64,000 bases of DNA from Calliopum simillimum (lineage: Eukaryota > Arthropoda > Insecta > Diptera > Lauxaniidae): NCBI GenBank assembly GCA_951812925.1, contig OX638372.1, positions 41,724,245 through 41,788,244 of the forward strand, in the 5' to 3' direction. Of this stretch, positions 33,980 through 44,512 are shown in pieces (position 1 is the first letter of the stretch; each line of letters opens with the position of its first letter). Both the position numbers and the translations under genes were made by a program. Under the pieces are notes generated by a model. It searched no databases, had not been told where the DNA came from, and worked only from the letters and a program-made list of their open reading frames with translations.

Positions 33980-34600
33980 TAGTATTTTTTTCTTGAATTT
34001 TCACAGAAGATGCTTTCATCTATAAGATTAGATAAAATAAGATCAGATTTTCGCCTTACTCAAGGCTAATTCTAATGGTGAAGTTGAATCGGTGGATGAA
34101 AACGAAGTAGAATTTGATTTACAACAATTACAATCAAGAGCTCTTGAGTCAGTCGAACACGCAGCTGCTTCAACGAAAAATTATAACGAACCGGAGAATA
34201 TTGAATTAGATCTACTGGATATTACCTATTCATGTTCTCTTAGATTGCTTGGACTGGGTTCAACAATTTGACCTGAGCTGTCCTTACGATAAATATAATC
34301 AATGTTATAAATGTTCTAAGCAGAAACGTCTATTTTGGTCAATTTAACAGGAGTAATATCCGGTTAATCTAATTGAATGTACTTCGGTTCATTATAACTG
34401 ATCGACTGATTCAAGATCTCTTTATTGTACTTATTGTACATCAAATTCTTCTTAGTTTTCATCCACTGGTTCATCTTCAACTTCAGAATTATCCTCAGAT
34501 AAGGACAAAATCTGATCATATTTAATAATATCCTTTGGATGAAGACATTTTCTGTGACTCTGGGCCATCTTAGATGATATATATTATTTTTCCCTTCTTA
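33980..34600. repeat. Inverted pair of homologous coding remnants
   Basis: The plus strand (34044-34271) reads DQIFALLKANS...VDENEVEFDLQ, and the minus strand (downstream of the ATG at 34568) reads DQILSLSEDNS...VDEN then EEFDVQ. Both are preceded by a (K/R)C(L/F)H motif and followed by LQ/VQ...R(A/D)LESV. The two arms therefore derive from one ancestral coding sequence and lie head to head about 150-200 bp apart. The acidic N-terminus would suit a DNA transposase, but no family can be assigned. Confidence 0.55.
34452..34568 (-). pseudogene. Acidic N-terminal ORF remnant, 38 codons
   Basis: Starts at an ATG with a favourable context (AAGATGG), encodes MAQSHRKCLHPKDIIKYDQI followed by an acidic stretch ending VDEN, then a TAA. 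Homology to the oppositely oriented plus-strand copy continues past this stop, so the stop is probably a later mutation. Function unknown. Confidence 0.4.
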
Positions 34601-34640
34601 AATAATATTTTATTAGCCTCCATGCCAATTTTCAAATTTT

Positions 34641-34885
34641 TTACTCTACCTTAAATATTTTTGACTTGGATATATTCAACATACCGAGCTGGAAGTTGAG
34701 GGAAAGATACCGAACTGTCTTATCAACATTCGACAGCGCCATTGCAGACTCCGTCACAGTATTAACATATTCTTTGGAGGAAACGGAAAGATTGTCGAGG
34801 AAGTATTTCTTTGGAACTTGTTTCTTCGTTTTGGAAAAGCAGAGCAGAACAGGGAGATCAGTGTTTGGTTTTTTTTTTTATCTGA
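34641..34885 (-). other. Coding-like ORF of unknown identity
   Basis: An open minus-strand frame of about 80 codons without an initiating Met at its start contains KKYFLDNLSVSSKEYVNTV and an amphipathic-looking ...MALSNVDKTVRYLSLNF segment. It ends in TAA just upstream of the 34568 ORF and could belong to the same decayed element. The overlapping 118-codon plus-strand ORF (34666-35022) looks less protein-like and runs into T-rich sequence. Confidence 0.25.
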
Positions 34886-35092
34886 GTTATTGCAACAATA
34901 TGGTTTGTTTTAATACACTCAGCCCTGCACGAGGCCCACATCAACTGGGAGACGGTACATGGTTTGCAAGTTCTTCATACCAGGTGCATATTTTTAATAG
35001 TCGCTTCACCAAAAGGAATTGAGCGGTAATAAGGTGTTTTGCTTTAATTATTTTATTTACCTAAAATGGTTTATGTTGACTATATGAAAATT

Positions 35093-35203
35093 ATACTAAT
35101 TTTACGAACTTTAGTCATTATTTGCAAGAATCTAAAATTCTATGCATTTTTCAACTTAGAAAATCATGACAATTAGGATTAGAGAAAAAAACTACTAAGC
35201 ATG
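35093..35203 (+). repeat. Left arm of a perfect 111-bp inverted repeat
   Basis: Reads ATACTAATTTTACGAACTTT ... CTACTAAGCATG and is identical, base for base as compared by eye, to the reverse complement of 35556-35666. Its inner end overlaps the distal stem I of the hammerhead. Confidence 0.9.
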
Positions 35204-35260
35204 ACTATGGTAACATATGTTTCGGTTACCGCCACGTAACCATCATCAGACCAATTAATG
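35201..35260 (-). ncRNA. Type I hammerhead ribozyme
   Basis: Minus strand, in order. Stem I 5' side: CAT, internal loop, TGGT. Core CTGATGA at 35249-35243. One extra T, then stem II GGTTAC / GTAACC (35241-35236 with 35229-35224) closed by a 6-nt loop. Core GAA(A) at 35223-35220. A very short palindromic stem III, ACAT/ATGT. A cleavable GTT at 35214-35212. Stem I 3' side: ACCA, internal loop, ATG. Both core boxes, all three stems and the internal loop in stem I that natural type I hammerheads use for tertiary contact are present. The self-complementary stem III is typical of Penelope-like and retrozyme ribozymes, which often act as dimers. The predicted cut is after 35212. The unpaired T before stem II is a departure from consensus. 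Confidence 0.65.
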
Positions 35261-35326
35261 TTTTATTTAATTTATTTTAAATTAAATGAAATAACAATTG
35301 AAAAATTTTTGAACTTTTTGTCCGAG

Positions 35327-35402
35327 GCCGGGATTGAACTATGAACCTCGGAGTCAATCTCTCTACATAGCGCATTGATCAATGGACTGCGCTATGTACC
35401 CT
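35327..35402 (-). other. tRNA-like Pol III promoter head (SINE-like)
   Basis: The minus strand reads GGGTACATAGCGCAGTCCAT..., with TAGCGCAGT resembling an A box, and about 45 nt further GAGGTTCATAGTTCAATCCC resembling a B box. A perfect 11-bp hairpin (TACATAGCGCA / TGCGCTATGTA, 35364-35374 with 35388-35398) occupies the D-arm position, longer than any real tRNA D-stem, so this is not a functional tRNA gene. It fits the Pol III-transcribed head of a SINE. Confidence 0.5.
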
Positions 35403-35836
35403 CAGAAAAATTGGTAGATTAAGTGCCTATATTCATGTAGTGAGATTTTTGTTCTCTTTCACTTCGTCATGACTCCTGTTGTTGTTGTTGTTTGGTAAGG
35501 TCCAGCCATTGGCTGTGAAATCAATACCGGTTTGTCATGTGGCTGCTAGGGTTGCCATGCTTAGTAGTTTTTTTCTCTAATCCTAATTGTCATGATTTTC
35601 TAAGTTGAAAAATGCATAGAATTTTAGATTCTTGCAAATAATGACTAAAGTTCGTAAAATTAGTATTATTTTATTTACCCACAACTTGATACCGCGGGGC
35701 GCTTGCATTGGTAGGTAATCAAAGTGTTGACCACATGATCTATTTACCTATTGCTAAGTGTCACACGCAGTTGGTATTGTGGTCCTCAATAACTCATGGC
35801 ATTACATGGGTATTTGTGAATTTAACAAAGCAAGCT

Positions 35837-35877
35837 TGTTGTTGTTGTTATTGTTGTTGTTGTTGTTGTTGTTGTTT
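35837..35877 (+). repeat. (TTG)n microsatellite
   Basis: About thirteen TTG triplets, one altered to TTA. The adjacent 67-codon ORF reads through it as poly-Leu and is not considered a gene. Confidence 0.9.
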
Positions 35878-36654
35878 CTGATATTCAATGTTTGTTTCTA
35901 TGCTAATTTGTTTAGTGTCCCTGGGTCGGTTTTTTGTCGAATTCTAATTTATTTATGTTAACGATCCATTGTGGCCTTTGATGTACGTAACCGATTTTAA
36001 CTAATTTTCAAATGCTGTTTGTTTAAATATTTCATTGAGTTACATTTACCAAGTACTTATTTCTTTTAGTTTGGTTTAAGTATCTTATATTATTTAACTT
36101 TAATATGTAGGACGCACAAGTTTTAAGTTCTGCAAATATACCCATCAAAGGAAAACATCAATGAAAAAACCAAAATTTAATTTTACCAAATGACCACATA
36201 TTGGAAATAATTATTCCACAAACGTATGTGTGTACGTAAGTACTTATATATGTATGTATGTGTTTTTGAATATTCACTTTTGAGCACTCGCAAATTCTTG
36301 CACATAAATGGCTGGTTACATTCAGGACTTGTATAGCAAAATACATAAATTCCCATAATCGATCCACGATTGCTATGATAAGTATTTTACAATCGACTTT
36401 ACTCCATATGCATTGTTCAATTTCTTGTATAATCCTTTTATTTGGGGTCATTGGCTGTATTTTGCGGTATTGTTAAATGTCAGAAATTCAATATAAAGGA
36501 TATGAGCATCCTTTGAATGATGCCAAGATTTTTTTTTATTTGCATGCCACACAGAACATTTTTGTTTCTTTGGATTGAAAGAGCAATGTGTTCGAAAAAT
36601 GAATTAAAATGTATATGTATAAGGCACTCAAAATAAAAAAAGTGGAATGAACTT

Positions 36655-37560
36655 TTGACTAAATCCAAAAACCTTATGTTAGCAGGGATCGAAATTTATA
36701 TTCATCCCCACACCGACTCAAAAGTTAGGATTCTTAAAAAGGATATTTACATCATATTTTTCCGTTCTGAGAAAAGTCTGATGGCCCATTTTTCAAGTAT
36801 GATATCGGAAAAACGATTTTTACTCGAAAGTAAGGCATCTTACGAAAAAACAGACTATGCCAAAAAAAGTTTAGAATCGTCTAAGTACGTGTGAATTTTT
36901 TCAAAATTTTTTGAATTTTTTTTATATTTTTACCAATTTTTTAATTATACAATGTTTCAAACAATTCTGAAAAAACTCACACGTATTGCTTAGACTATTC
37001 TAAGCATATTTGGCCAGGTACACTCTTTTCGTAAAATGACTTGCTTTTGAGTAAAAATTACTTTTTCCTACTGCGAAGTTGAAAAACGTAAAAAAATAAA
37101 TTTTTGAAAGTGAATATTATCTATACTACAATAAGACAAATATAAATTTTGAACGCCAAAATTTTTGCAAGAACATAATCTTTATTTTTCAAGCAAATTG
37201 GGGTATCCATTCTGTGAAGAAAAAAAGTTGTGTTCAAAAACATATTTTTTTTTTGGCCAAAATGGGCCCTCAGGAGAATCAAAAGTGCTTCTCAGTTTTT
37301 TCTCGGAACGAAAACAAACTGATGCAGATAACGTTTTTAAGAGTCAAACTTTTGAGTCGGTGTGGGGACGAAGTTTTTTTGCTTCATACAAATCCAACCA
37401 GTTTTCTCTACGTGATTTTTGATGCTGCATCCAAATCTGATTATATACTTACTTGCGGGATTTCAACATATCTTTGCTTAAAGCTGCAGAAAGTGTTGTT
37501 TTCAGACTTATGGCGCACTTCCAGGAAAATGTGTTATCCTGTTTTTTAATAGCATCAAAT
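36655..37560 (+). repeat. Dispersed repeat family R2, copy 1, with an internal foldback
   Basis: Shares ordered landmarks (AAAATGGGCCCTCAGGAGAA, AGATAACGTTTTTAAGAGTC, CATACAAATCCAACC, GCGGGATTTCAACATATCTT) with 50180-50600, 52440-52680 and 63510-63790. A partial inverted copy follows at about 37780-37860 (CAAGGATATCTTGAATTCCG). It contains an imperfect foldback, 36826-36915 against 36970-37060. Overlapping ORFs of 79-111 codons have no domain. Class unknown. Confidence 0.5.
36826..37060. repeat. Palindromic repeat family P (GGCATCTTACGAAAAA core)
   Basis: Left arm ...GGCATCTTACGAAAAAACAG...TAAGTACGTGTGA and a right arm that is its imperfect complement. Related arms occur at 45712-45783, 58391-58460 and, as a full palindrome, at 60559-60805. 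No coding capacity. Confidence 0.55.
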
Positions 37561-37920
37561 AGCAATTATCTTCCTTATGAAACAATTCCTTTAAACTTTT
37601 CCAATTGAGCTCTTACTTTCCGAGCTATAATCCATTGATCTTAATTCATAATAAGTATTATGAAGTTTACATCGGTTTTCCGATATAAATGTAATGTAGT
37701 ATGGGGGTCGGAGTGCGTTTACGTCGGAGAGTTAGGATTATGGCTATCTAATACCACCATAAAAATGGAACTACATCTTTTCCTGGAACTGCGCCATAAT
37801 CCTGAAAACAGTACTTTTTCAAATTTAAGCAAGGATATCTTGAATTCCGGTAGGTATTAAGAATATTCTGTTTCTTTTTTTAAATATATTTTGTGTGCCT
37901 GTGTATTGATTTATATATCA

Positions 37921-38153
37921 TCCCTATACAAGTGAAAAGTACTAAGTCAGTTTTGAGGAATTTGATGTTGAAAAAATTAAATTTGGTTTTTTTTTTATGG
38001 AAATCGTTGTTTTGTTTTTACTTTTATGTTGAAAATAAAAAAGATATGGCTAAATGGGTCTTTTTAAACTGAAGACTATAATATATAAGACCAGGAGTTC
38101 TAAATAACCTAAAACTATTGAAAACGGCCTTAGTACTTTTCACTTGTATAAGG
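37921..38153. repeat. Small foldback with 27-bp arms
   Basis: CCCTATACAAGTGAAAAGTA at the left and its complement TACTTTTCACTTGTATAAGG at the right end. A single diverged half (TTCAAGTGAAAAACACTAA) recurs near 61340. Non-coding. Confidence 0.6.
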
Positions 38154-38300
38154 GCTATATATTATATAAAAAATGCTGAGAATCCGCAAATATTTAAAAT
38201 ATTGGAAAAAGTCGGAAAAATCGAATTGAAGCTAAGAGTCAAAAAATTAAAATATTATCCAAATTTTTGAAAATTCTAAAAAAGTCAAAAAGGTTGATAT

Positions 38301-38903
38301 GGCCATGTCCACCTCAATTTTTTTCGAAATTTGCAGTTGGGTTCTCAGATTTTTAGAAAAATTCACACAGCTGTTCTAATTATTCAGTATGGAGACCTCT
38401 CATTATTTGTACAATAGCATTTTGAAAGTGGTTTTAATTTACATTTTTAAATTTGGAAAATTTACAATTGATAATCTTAAAATAATATTTTTTTTTAAAA
38501 ATTTTTTTTTTTTACAAAAAGGTGGATGAAAAACAAACATTTTGTATTGTAGACGACTTGTTTTGCGCTAAATGGCTGTGGGAGCCAAGGGAATTTTTTT
38601 TTTTTTTTTTCTAAAGAGTCACGTGACAATTTTATTAACTTTATTTTTTATCCATTGCTTTAAAAATACAAAAAAAGCAATATTTCCTATGTAAATCATA
38701 GCAATAAGTATTGCTGAAATGAAAGCCAAGTTTTGAAAAATCTTAAAAATCAATTTTTCGAAAAAATTTTTTTTTACGGAAATCTTTTGAAAAGCGAATG
38801 TTTTTCATTCACCTTTCCATATTGAGCACTAAGAAAAGCTATGGGAATTTTTATAAAAATCTGAGAACCCAACTGCAAATTTCGAAAAAATTGAGATGGA
38901 CAT
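38301..38903. repeat. ~600-bp foldback with ~55-bp arms
   Basis: The arm 38301-38357 (CGAAATTTGCAGTTGGGTTC in its middle) is matched by its near-perfect complement at 38847-38903. The spacer is A/T-rich with no ORF of note. Probably a MITE. Confidence 0.65.
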
Positions 38904-39072
38904 GGGAAAAAGAGTTTCTATTTAATGCTGTCTTTACAACTTTTCCGATTCTTGAGGTTTTTTCCCAGCGACCTTTTCTTGGCTGCATTTGGTCCATCAA
39001 ATTCTCCATTGAAAATTTCACTCACGCGCTTTGTGGCAATGTTTGTTGTGAATAAATAACCAGACTCCACAC

Positions 39073-39659
39073 CAAGGGTGTCAGCGTTTTCAAATCACTG
39101 AGCCAAGCACATGCAGCGCAGTCAGCGCAAAATTTTCGCTTTTACAACAACTTCAAATTTGAATTTACAACAACAATAATATTTAAACAATATTCAAAAT
39201 TTCTAAGGACTAGGACACACACAAAAATAGGGGTATTCACGCTTTGATGCGCAAAGCTCTTGGGTCGTTGCGGAAGTGCGGTTTGCGAAAGTTTGACATT
39301 TGTAAAACAACAAACACATTGCTGAAAATTTCGCAATACTTCTGCAATTTCTCAAGATGGAAATATTGAACGCTCAGGCGTTAGTGCGTAAAAGACTTGC
39401 ATTTTCGCAACTGCGCATCAAAGCATTAATACCCATATTGTTTGTTGGTTTTGTTTTTGATGCGACGTAGTCTTTGTTGTTGTTTTATGCTGGTTCGAGT
39501 TCGATTTTGTGTGTATGCAAAAAAAAGCAACAAAAACGCAAAATTTTGACGAGCGTGAAAAAAAGCAACAAAAATTATTTCTGTGATTGTTGTACAGAAA
39601 TATTGATGTTGTTAGTCGAGCCAAAATTGGCTCACTTTTGTTCTACGCTGACACCCTTG
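39073..39659. mobile_element. hAT-type MITE, 587 bp, 8-bp TSD
   Basis: Terminal inverted repeats CAAGGGTGTCAGCGT / ACGCTGACACCCTTG are flanked by an exact 8-bp duplication CTCCACAC at 39065-39072 and 39660-39667. An 8-bp duplication with CAAGG-type ends is diagnostic of hAT transposons. No transposase; the overlapping 64-94-codon ORFs have no hAT motif. Confidence 0.85.
39231..39434. repeat. ~204-bp palindromic element nested in the hAT MITE
   Basis: Left end GGGTATTCACGCTTTGATGC and right end the complement of GGGTATTAATGCTTTGATGC. It lies inside 39073-39659 and so inserted after, or forms the core of, the hAT MITE. Target duplication not resolved. Confidence 0.55.
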
Positions 39660-39669
39660 CTCCACACTA

Positions 39670-40315
39670 TGTTTTTATTGTTAAAACAACTTTTAGATGA
39701 AAATTACACCTCTTTAAGTTTGTATAAAAGCCATGTCAGAAAAGCTGCATTGACGTGAACATGTCGAAAAATTTTTTTTTTGTACAATTTATGTTTTTTT
39801 TTTATTTTTTATTGATTTGAATTGCAAGTATTTGTGGAAATTCCTGCTGCAACTGTACTTTCAAAGTTATTTATGAAAATATTTGCCATAGGATTTTCGC
39901 TGAATATACGCTAAAAATGCGTTAAATATTTGTGGTTTTTAAATTTTTCTGTAATCAATGTTTGTGTTGCTGAATTTAATTTACTTAAATTTATGTTTTG
40001 GAATAAAAAAATTGGAACCACAATAAACATAAATTTCATGTTATTAATTAGCACTGGAAGCATTGGTTATATATTGCAAATTGAATTAGGCGTTATTTGT
40101 GGTATACGTATGATGTAAAAACATGTGCATAAATTGAAAATTCTCTCATACGTAAATATATTTATGAAAAAAAAAAAAAACATTCCAAAGTAGAATTTTT
40201 TAAACTCTCATCTCTGTTGATGTGGAAAAAATATCAACATGTCCGCAATCATAAAAAAAAAAAAAAAATACAATGTATGTGTGTATCAATCACCAACATA
40301 GTGCCCTCCAAAATA
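39670..40315. other. A/T-rich DNA, no gene recognised
   Basis: Homopolymer runs (39770-39820, 40168-40181, 40253-40268) and no ORF above 62 codons. Confidence 0.4.
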
Positions 40316-40519
40316 ACTTTTGCTATTTTATTTTTTTTTTTTTTCATTTAAGGAGTGTGTCATTAGAAATTAGTGCATTGAAAAATAAATATATCTCAGT
40401 AACCAGAGTTTCAATTTTCAAAACGTTCATAGTTTTCAAAAATTGAATCCTAATAAAGAAAATGGAATGAGGTTAAAAAAAAATTATTAATTTTAAGCAC
40501 AAAATTTCATGCCTTTTTG

Positions 40520-41220
40520 GTTGTCTTTAATTAACTTTGACTAAAGCCCAATATCTTTCGATTGGCAGGAGTTCAGAGCAATTTGGCGGTTTTGCTTCTC
40601 TGGGAAAAAAAACTATGTAATTTTGCTGGTACCACTCAAGAGCCGCTTTACTGTAGTGGCATGAAACAAGATACGGCCAAAAAAACGACGATACCTCATG
40701 GTTTCTAAAAAATTATCGAAGCTCTTATTTGTGTTCTTAATTTTTGACGACATTTCCGCTACCATCGGCAATATAAAATTTTTGACCAAGAAGCTGTCAA
40801 AAATCGGAAATGACGTAAATTTCGTCATCCATAATAAAACATTCAAATTTGCTCACAAAATCTTTGTTTTACTTTTGAGCATTCCGATCCGGCACTTTCT
40901 GAACTTTGTAGGACTTTATCCTAGCCCCCGTTTTTACTCTTCGCATAAATGACTCGGCGCAGGTTTAGATTTTTCTCCAGAATGGTTACCTTTTTTGTTG
41001 CCTTAAAACGGCCACCAAAACCTTTTTTTCTGCCCATTCCTTGCTTGCGATTAGTGTTAAGATTTGCTTGAAAATTTTGCACTACCCGGGATATCGTATA
41101 TCGGCTAACTTTAGCATCTTTTCATGGAGAGAACTCTGAACTGAAAATAATCCCAAACTAAATAATTTTGGGTGCGATTCTCAGCTTAGCCATAATTCGC
41201 TTGATGTCAAGTCCTGGTGT
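40520..41220 (-). pseudogene. Old DD37E-like Tc1/mariner transposase remnant
   Basis: In conceptual minus-strand frames one sees an N-terminal helix-turn-helix area (around RYTISRVVQNF, about 41060-41110), then MDDE(I)YV (about 40815-40840). After stops and frameshifts comes WPYLVSCHYSKAALEWYQQ, and then PPNCSELLPIERYWAL. The layout matches the 28494-29485 transposase, but the second catalytic Asp of WPDL is Tyr here, so the enzyme would be dead even apart from the many stops. It is more decayed than the other copy. TIRs were not identified. Confidence 0.7.
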
Positions 41221-41283
41221 TATTGTTTATCAAAAAAGTAAATACGCCCATATTCGTCTGTTACGACATCTCAGTACATCGTA

Positions 41284-41302
41284 ACATCCCATTATGGGAT
41301 GT
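41284..41302. repeat. Perfect 19-bp palindrome
   Basis: ACATCCCAT-T-ATGGGATGT, beside a diverged repeat of the same word (GACATCTCAGTACATCGTAA) just upstream. Possibly a terminal structure of a small element; function unknown. Confidence 0.5.
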
Positions 41303-41559
41303 CAGTGGTAGGTACTCTACCACAAATACCAAACGTCTCTCGAGCTAGAGTTATTTAAGCACATTGAGAATCATAAACACACAGACGGGAATTTTTTATT
41401 TTTTGGACAAACAAGCATAAAGCCTTGATTTCAAGCACTAAAGGGGATATTTATTTTTTTTTTTTTGATAAACTACACTGTACAACACGAAAAAATATAA
41501 CAATATTCTGATAATGGATATTGATAGAGGGAACCAAAAAACATATACATACATGTTTC

Positions 41560-42060
41560 GGCATTTTGAAAGTTTATATCTAAATTTTTGTTATGCGGGT
41601 CAAAGTTTCCCCTATATAACTCAAACCGATATACAAAACTTTAGGATACTTACATCTGAGGTGTATCATTTGCTCAGCAAATTTTCGTAAGGTATTACGA
41701 GGAATATTTTTGTGAAAACTTTAAACCTCTACAATTTGGTAGATTGTATGTAAAGGGTATAAAACCAAATAATGTTCAATGAAAAATGGGCGGCGCACGC
41801 CCCTTGAAAAATTAATTTAAAATATATCTGAAACTACTTAGCGTAAATAAATTAAATTTGAAACAGCTGGACAAATAAATTAATTGTAAAAATGGGCGGT
41901 GCCACTCCTCCTAAAAAAACTAGTTTGTCATATCTCTGAAACTATTTGATGCATATTAACATGCATCAAAAGAAATAACTTCCGTTAAAATTTTGCAAAA
42001 CTACGTCCTTGATTTCTTTAACTAAAACCATAATGAAAAGACGAGTTGGACGGAGTTGGT
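41560..42060 (+). repeat. Dispersed fly repeat with GGGCGG(T/C)GC motifs
   Basis: Contains AAATGGGCGGCGCACGCCCC and AAAATGGGCGGTGCCACTCC about 130 bp apart, each followed by a stretch like ATATCTGAAACTA. This is the style of tandem subunits seen at 51400-52425 and in the DINE-like copies. Probably a degraded member of that repeat class. Confidence 0.45.
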
Positions 42061-44400
42061 TATCATTTTAGCATGATTTAGTAGAGAAGCATGGCATGCC
42101 GTTCTTTATATTTTCAATTTTTAGAAAAAAAAAATAATATTAGATCGATATATGCACTTAACACTCATTAATAGTATTGACAACTAACTGAAAACACCAC
42201 AAACCACTTGCACTATTAAAGTAAAATTTTCAACAAGTTTTTTTAGTAAAAAATAGTACAAAAACCCTTGACTTTAATCTCATGTAGCAAGCTTCACAAT
42301 AACTTTTCGCCAAAAATTGTTTCAGATTACATTTTGAATTGAATAAGCGTAAATATATCACAGCATGAGAGTGTTCGAATTTGGACGATTCATTCCGAGT
42401 TTATTTGAGATCGTAATAAAATAAAATCCAAGCCATTTTATGCAAAATATCGGCTTGAGATGGTCTTTAATTTTTTCCTGTTTTTGATAAAATTTCCTTA
42501 CACAAACTTTTCTTATTATTAAATGAAATAACTTAAGTTTTTGATAGAAAACCCCTTAAACTTATCTTTCAATTCATCACAAACGCACCACTTTGGTACA
42601 ATTTAATCTCACGCAACAAATTGTGAACTAAAAATCCTTGAAAATTTATGTTATTTTCTCCTGAATTGTGGCCAAAAAGAATAATTTATGTTTTCCACCA
42701 ATTTAGATAATCCGCATAAAATGCGGGTGACAATTTCGTGTATCGTATAAAAAACCACAACTGTGCCACCAATTTATTCTGTGTGTGTGGGTTCAATGTG
42801 TGCAACATTTTCACAAATATTTATCACATGTGCGTGCTTTTTCGAACAAATTTTGTTTCTGGTTTTTGGATTAAGAGGAATTTATTATTATTTTTATTCG
42901 TCGTTTTGTAGAATAACCAAAACAACCAGCATTGCTAAAATATGAGTCTCAGTGCATGGGCTTTGAATGTCGCATTTGACTGCAAACATTGCAAAAATTT
43001 GCTATTAAATAAAGCTGTGTGCAATTTTAAGCTGGCTATAATGAGTGTTATCCCACATTTATATTTTTTTAATTTCATCATTTGGCTTAAATTTAATCAA
43101 TTTATGGAAATTGCTTAGAAAAAAAAAATCTATAAAACGCGTAAAAACTGATGTTACAAACTTTAATGTTCATTCAAGAGACTTTTACTTGCACTTTGTA
43201 TAATCAGTGACGGTTCCCATGGGATACAAATCCTTTTCTCTCTGTTTTTGAATAAATTAAGTTTCACTTAATACATCGTTTCGCAAAACCGATTTTCTAT
43301 TGTGGCTGAAAAGTTTTTCTTCAAAAGCTTATTCAAGATAAAAATTCCCAGATAATTGAATTTGAATGAGTTTTATGCCATTGAAACTGCCATTTTTTTC
43401 ACTACCATCCACTTTGCAATGAAAAGGAATTGGCATGAAAGTGTCATTATGGTTTGCATTGAACTAGGAGCTTTTATTAAAAAATAAAAAGTCTTTTATA
43501 GTTGTTATATTTTGCTAAGCTTTTTTGTTATTTTTGTGGTTTAAAATACTGAGAATAAGAGAAAGAAAAGAACTCAACAGGTAGTAACCAAATATTTTTT
43601 TTATATATAAAAAAAGAAAATTGTGTAAATATGATACATAGGTTACTGTCATTATTGAAGCATTGGCCAACGACAACCCTGAAGTGGTCGAAATCGCTTT
43701 GCCGTCACTGCCCCGGCAACAATTATTGAATTTAGACCAAGTTTTTCAAGATCCAAATTGAGTCAATCTTTGCGTAATCGATAAAGATTTGGGTTGACAT
43801 CATAAAAATTTGTGAAAAGTTAGTATTTGACATAGTATTTGACAGTGGTAAAATGATTATTCGAAATTTTGAAAAAATCCGAGATGGCGGCCATATGAAG
43901 TCCGATTCAACTTTTATATACTCACATGTTTGAAAATTCATAGCTTCTCGGATTTCGATTCGGTTTTATGAAATTTTCAAAGTTAGTGCAAAAAAATATG
44001 AGCTTTTGAAAACAAACTACACTGAAAAAAAAAATTTATTTTAAGTGGAAAAAAATGTTTTTTTTTTTTCTTTCTTAAAGCCTCTTCATTTTTTTTTTAA
44101 ATATTTTTATTTAAAAGTTAATTTTATTATAATTATTTACCAATCTTTAAAATTGTGATGTCTTTTTTGGCTATCGAGTTATGAATTTTTGAAGTTGTGT
44201 TGTGTTTATCATGAGTCGTTGGTGCACGTGCGCTATCATATAGCGTTGCCACCATCTGGACGGTATATTTTTTTGTTGGCCCCTTGTAAAATTTTTTTAG
44301 AATATTTTTGGAGGATATTTAACCCATTTCAACCAAGTTTTTGGAAAAAAGTGTCTAAAAGACCCTTAAAAAGGGACATAATGGAATAGGATGTTCTTAA
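42061..44400. other. No gene recognised
   Basis: AT-rich with poly-T/poly-A runs (44060-44100). ORFs do not exceed 69 codons, and no repeat boundary or RNA gene was recognised. Confidence 0.35.
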
Positions 44401-44512
44401 AAATTGTTCCATGCTTGATTTCACGTTAAGTGGAAAGATTGAAAAAATTTTTTTTTTGATTAGGTAATTTTTGAAAAATTTAAAAAAAAAATTTAAAAAA
44501 AATTTACACGTA

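Larger units (their letters stand above)
35047..35679 (-). mobile_element. Hammerhead-bearing retroelement insertion with 15-bp TSD
   Basis: ATTATTTTATTTACC occurs at 35047-35061 and 35665-35679 and brackets a 603-bp insertion, which suggests target-primed retrotransposition. Within it are perfect 111-bp inverted arms (35093-35203 and 35556-35666; the last two bases overlap the right repeat). Between them, on the minus strand 5' to 3': a TTG/CAA microsatellite, a tRNA-like head (35402-35327), an A/T-rich stretch, and a hammerhead ribozyme core (about 35260-35201). Penelope-like elements and retrozymes are known to carry hammerheads, and Penelope insertions often have inverted terminal pieces. 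tRNA-like heads are typical of SINEs. No protein is encoded. Confidence 0.6.

Noticed and set aside
34666..35022. 118-codon plus-strand ORF, the longest outside the retrotransposon and not obviously a repeat
   Set aside because: No domain recognised, it runs through a T-run, and the opposite strand reads more like protein; not called as a gene.
35327..35402. A functional tRNA gene
   Set aside because: The D-arm position is replaced by an 11-bp hairpin and no acceptor or anticodon arm can be formed; better explained as a SINE-type head.
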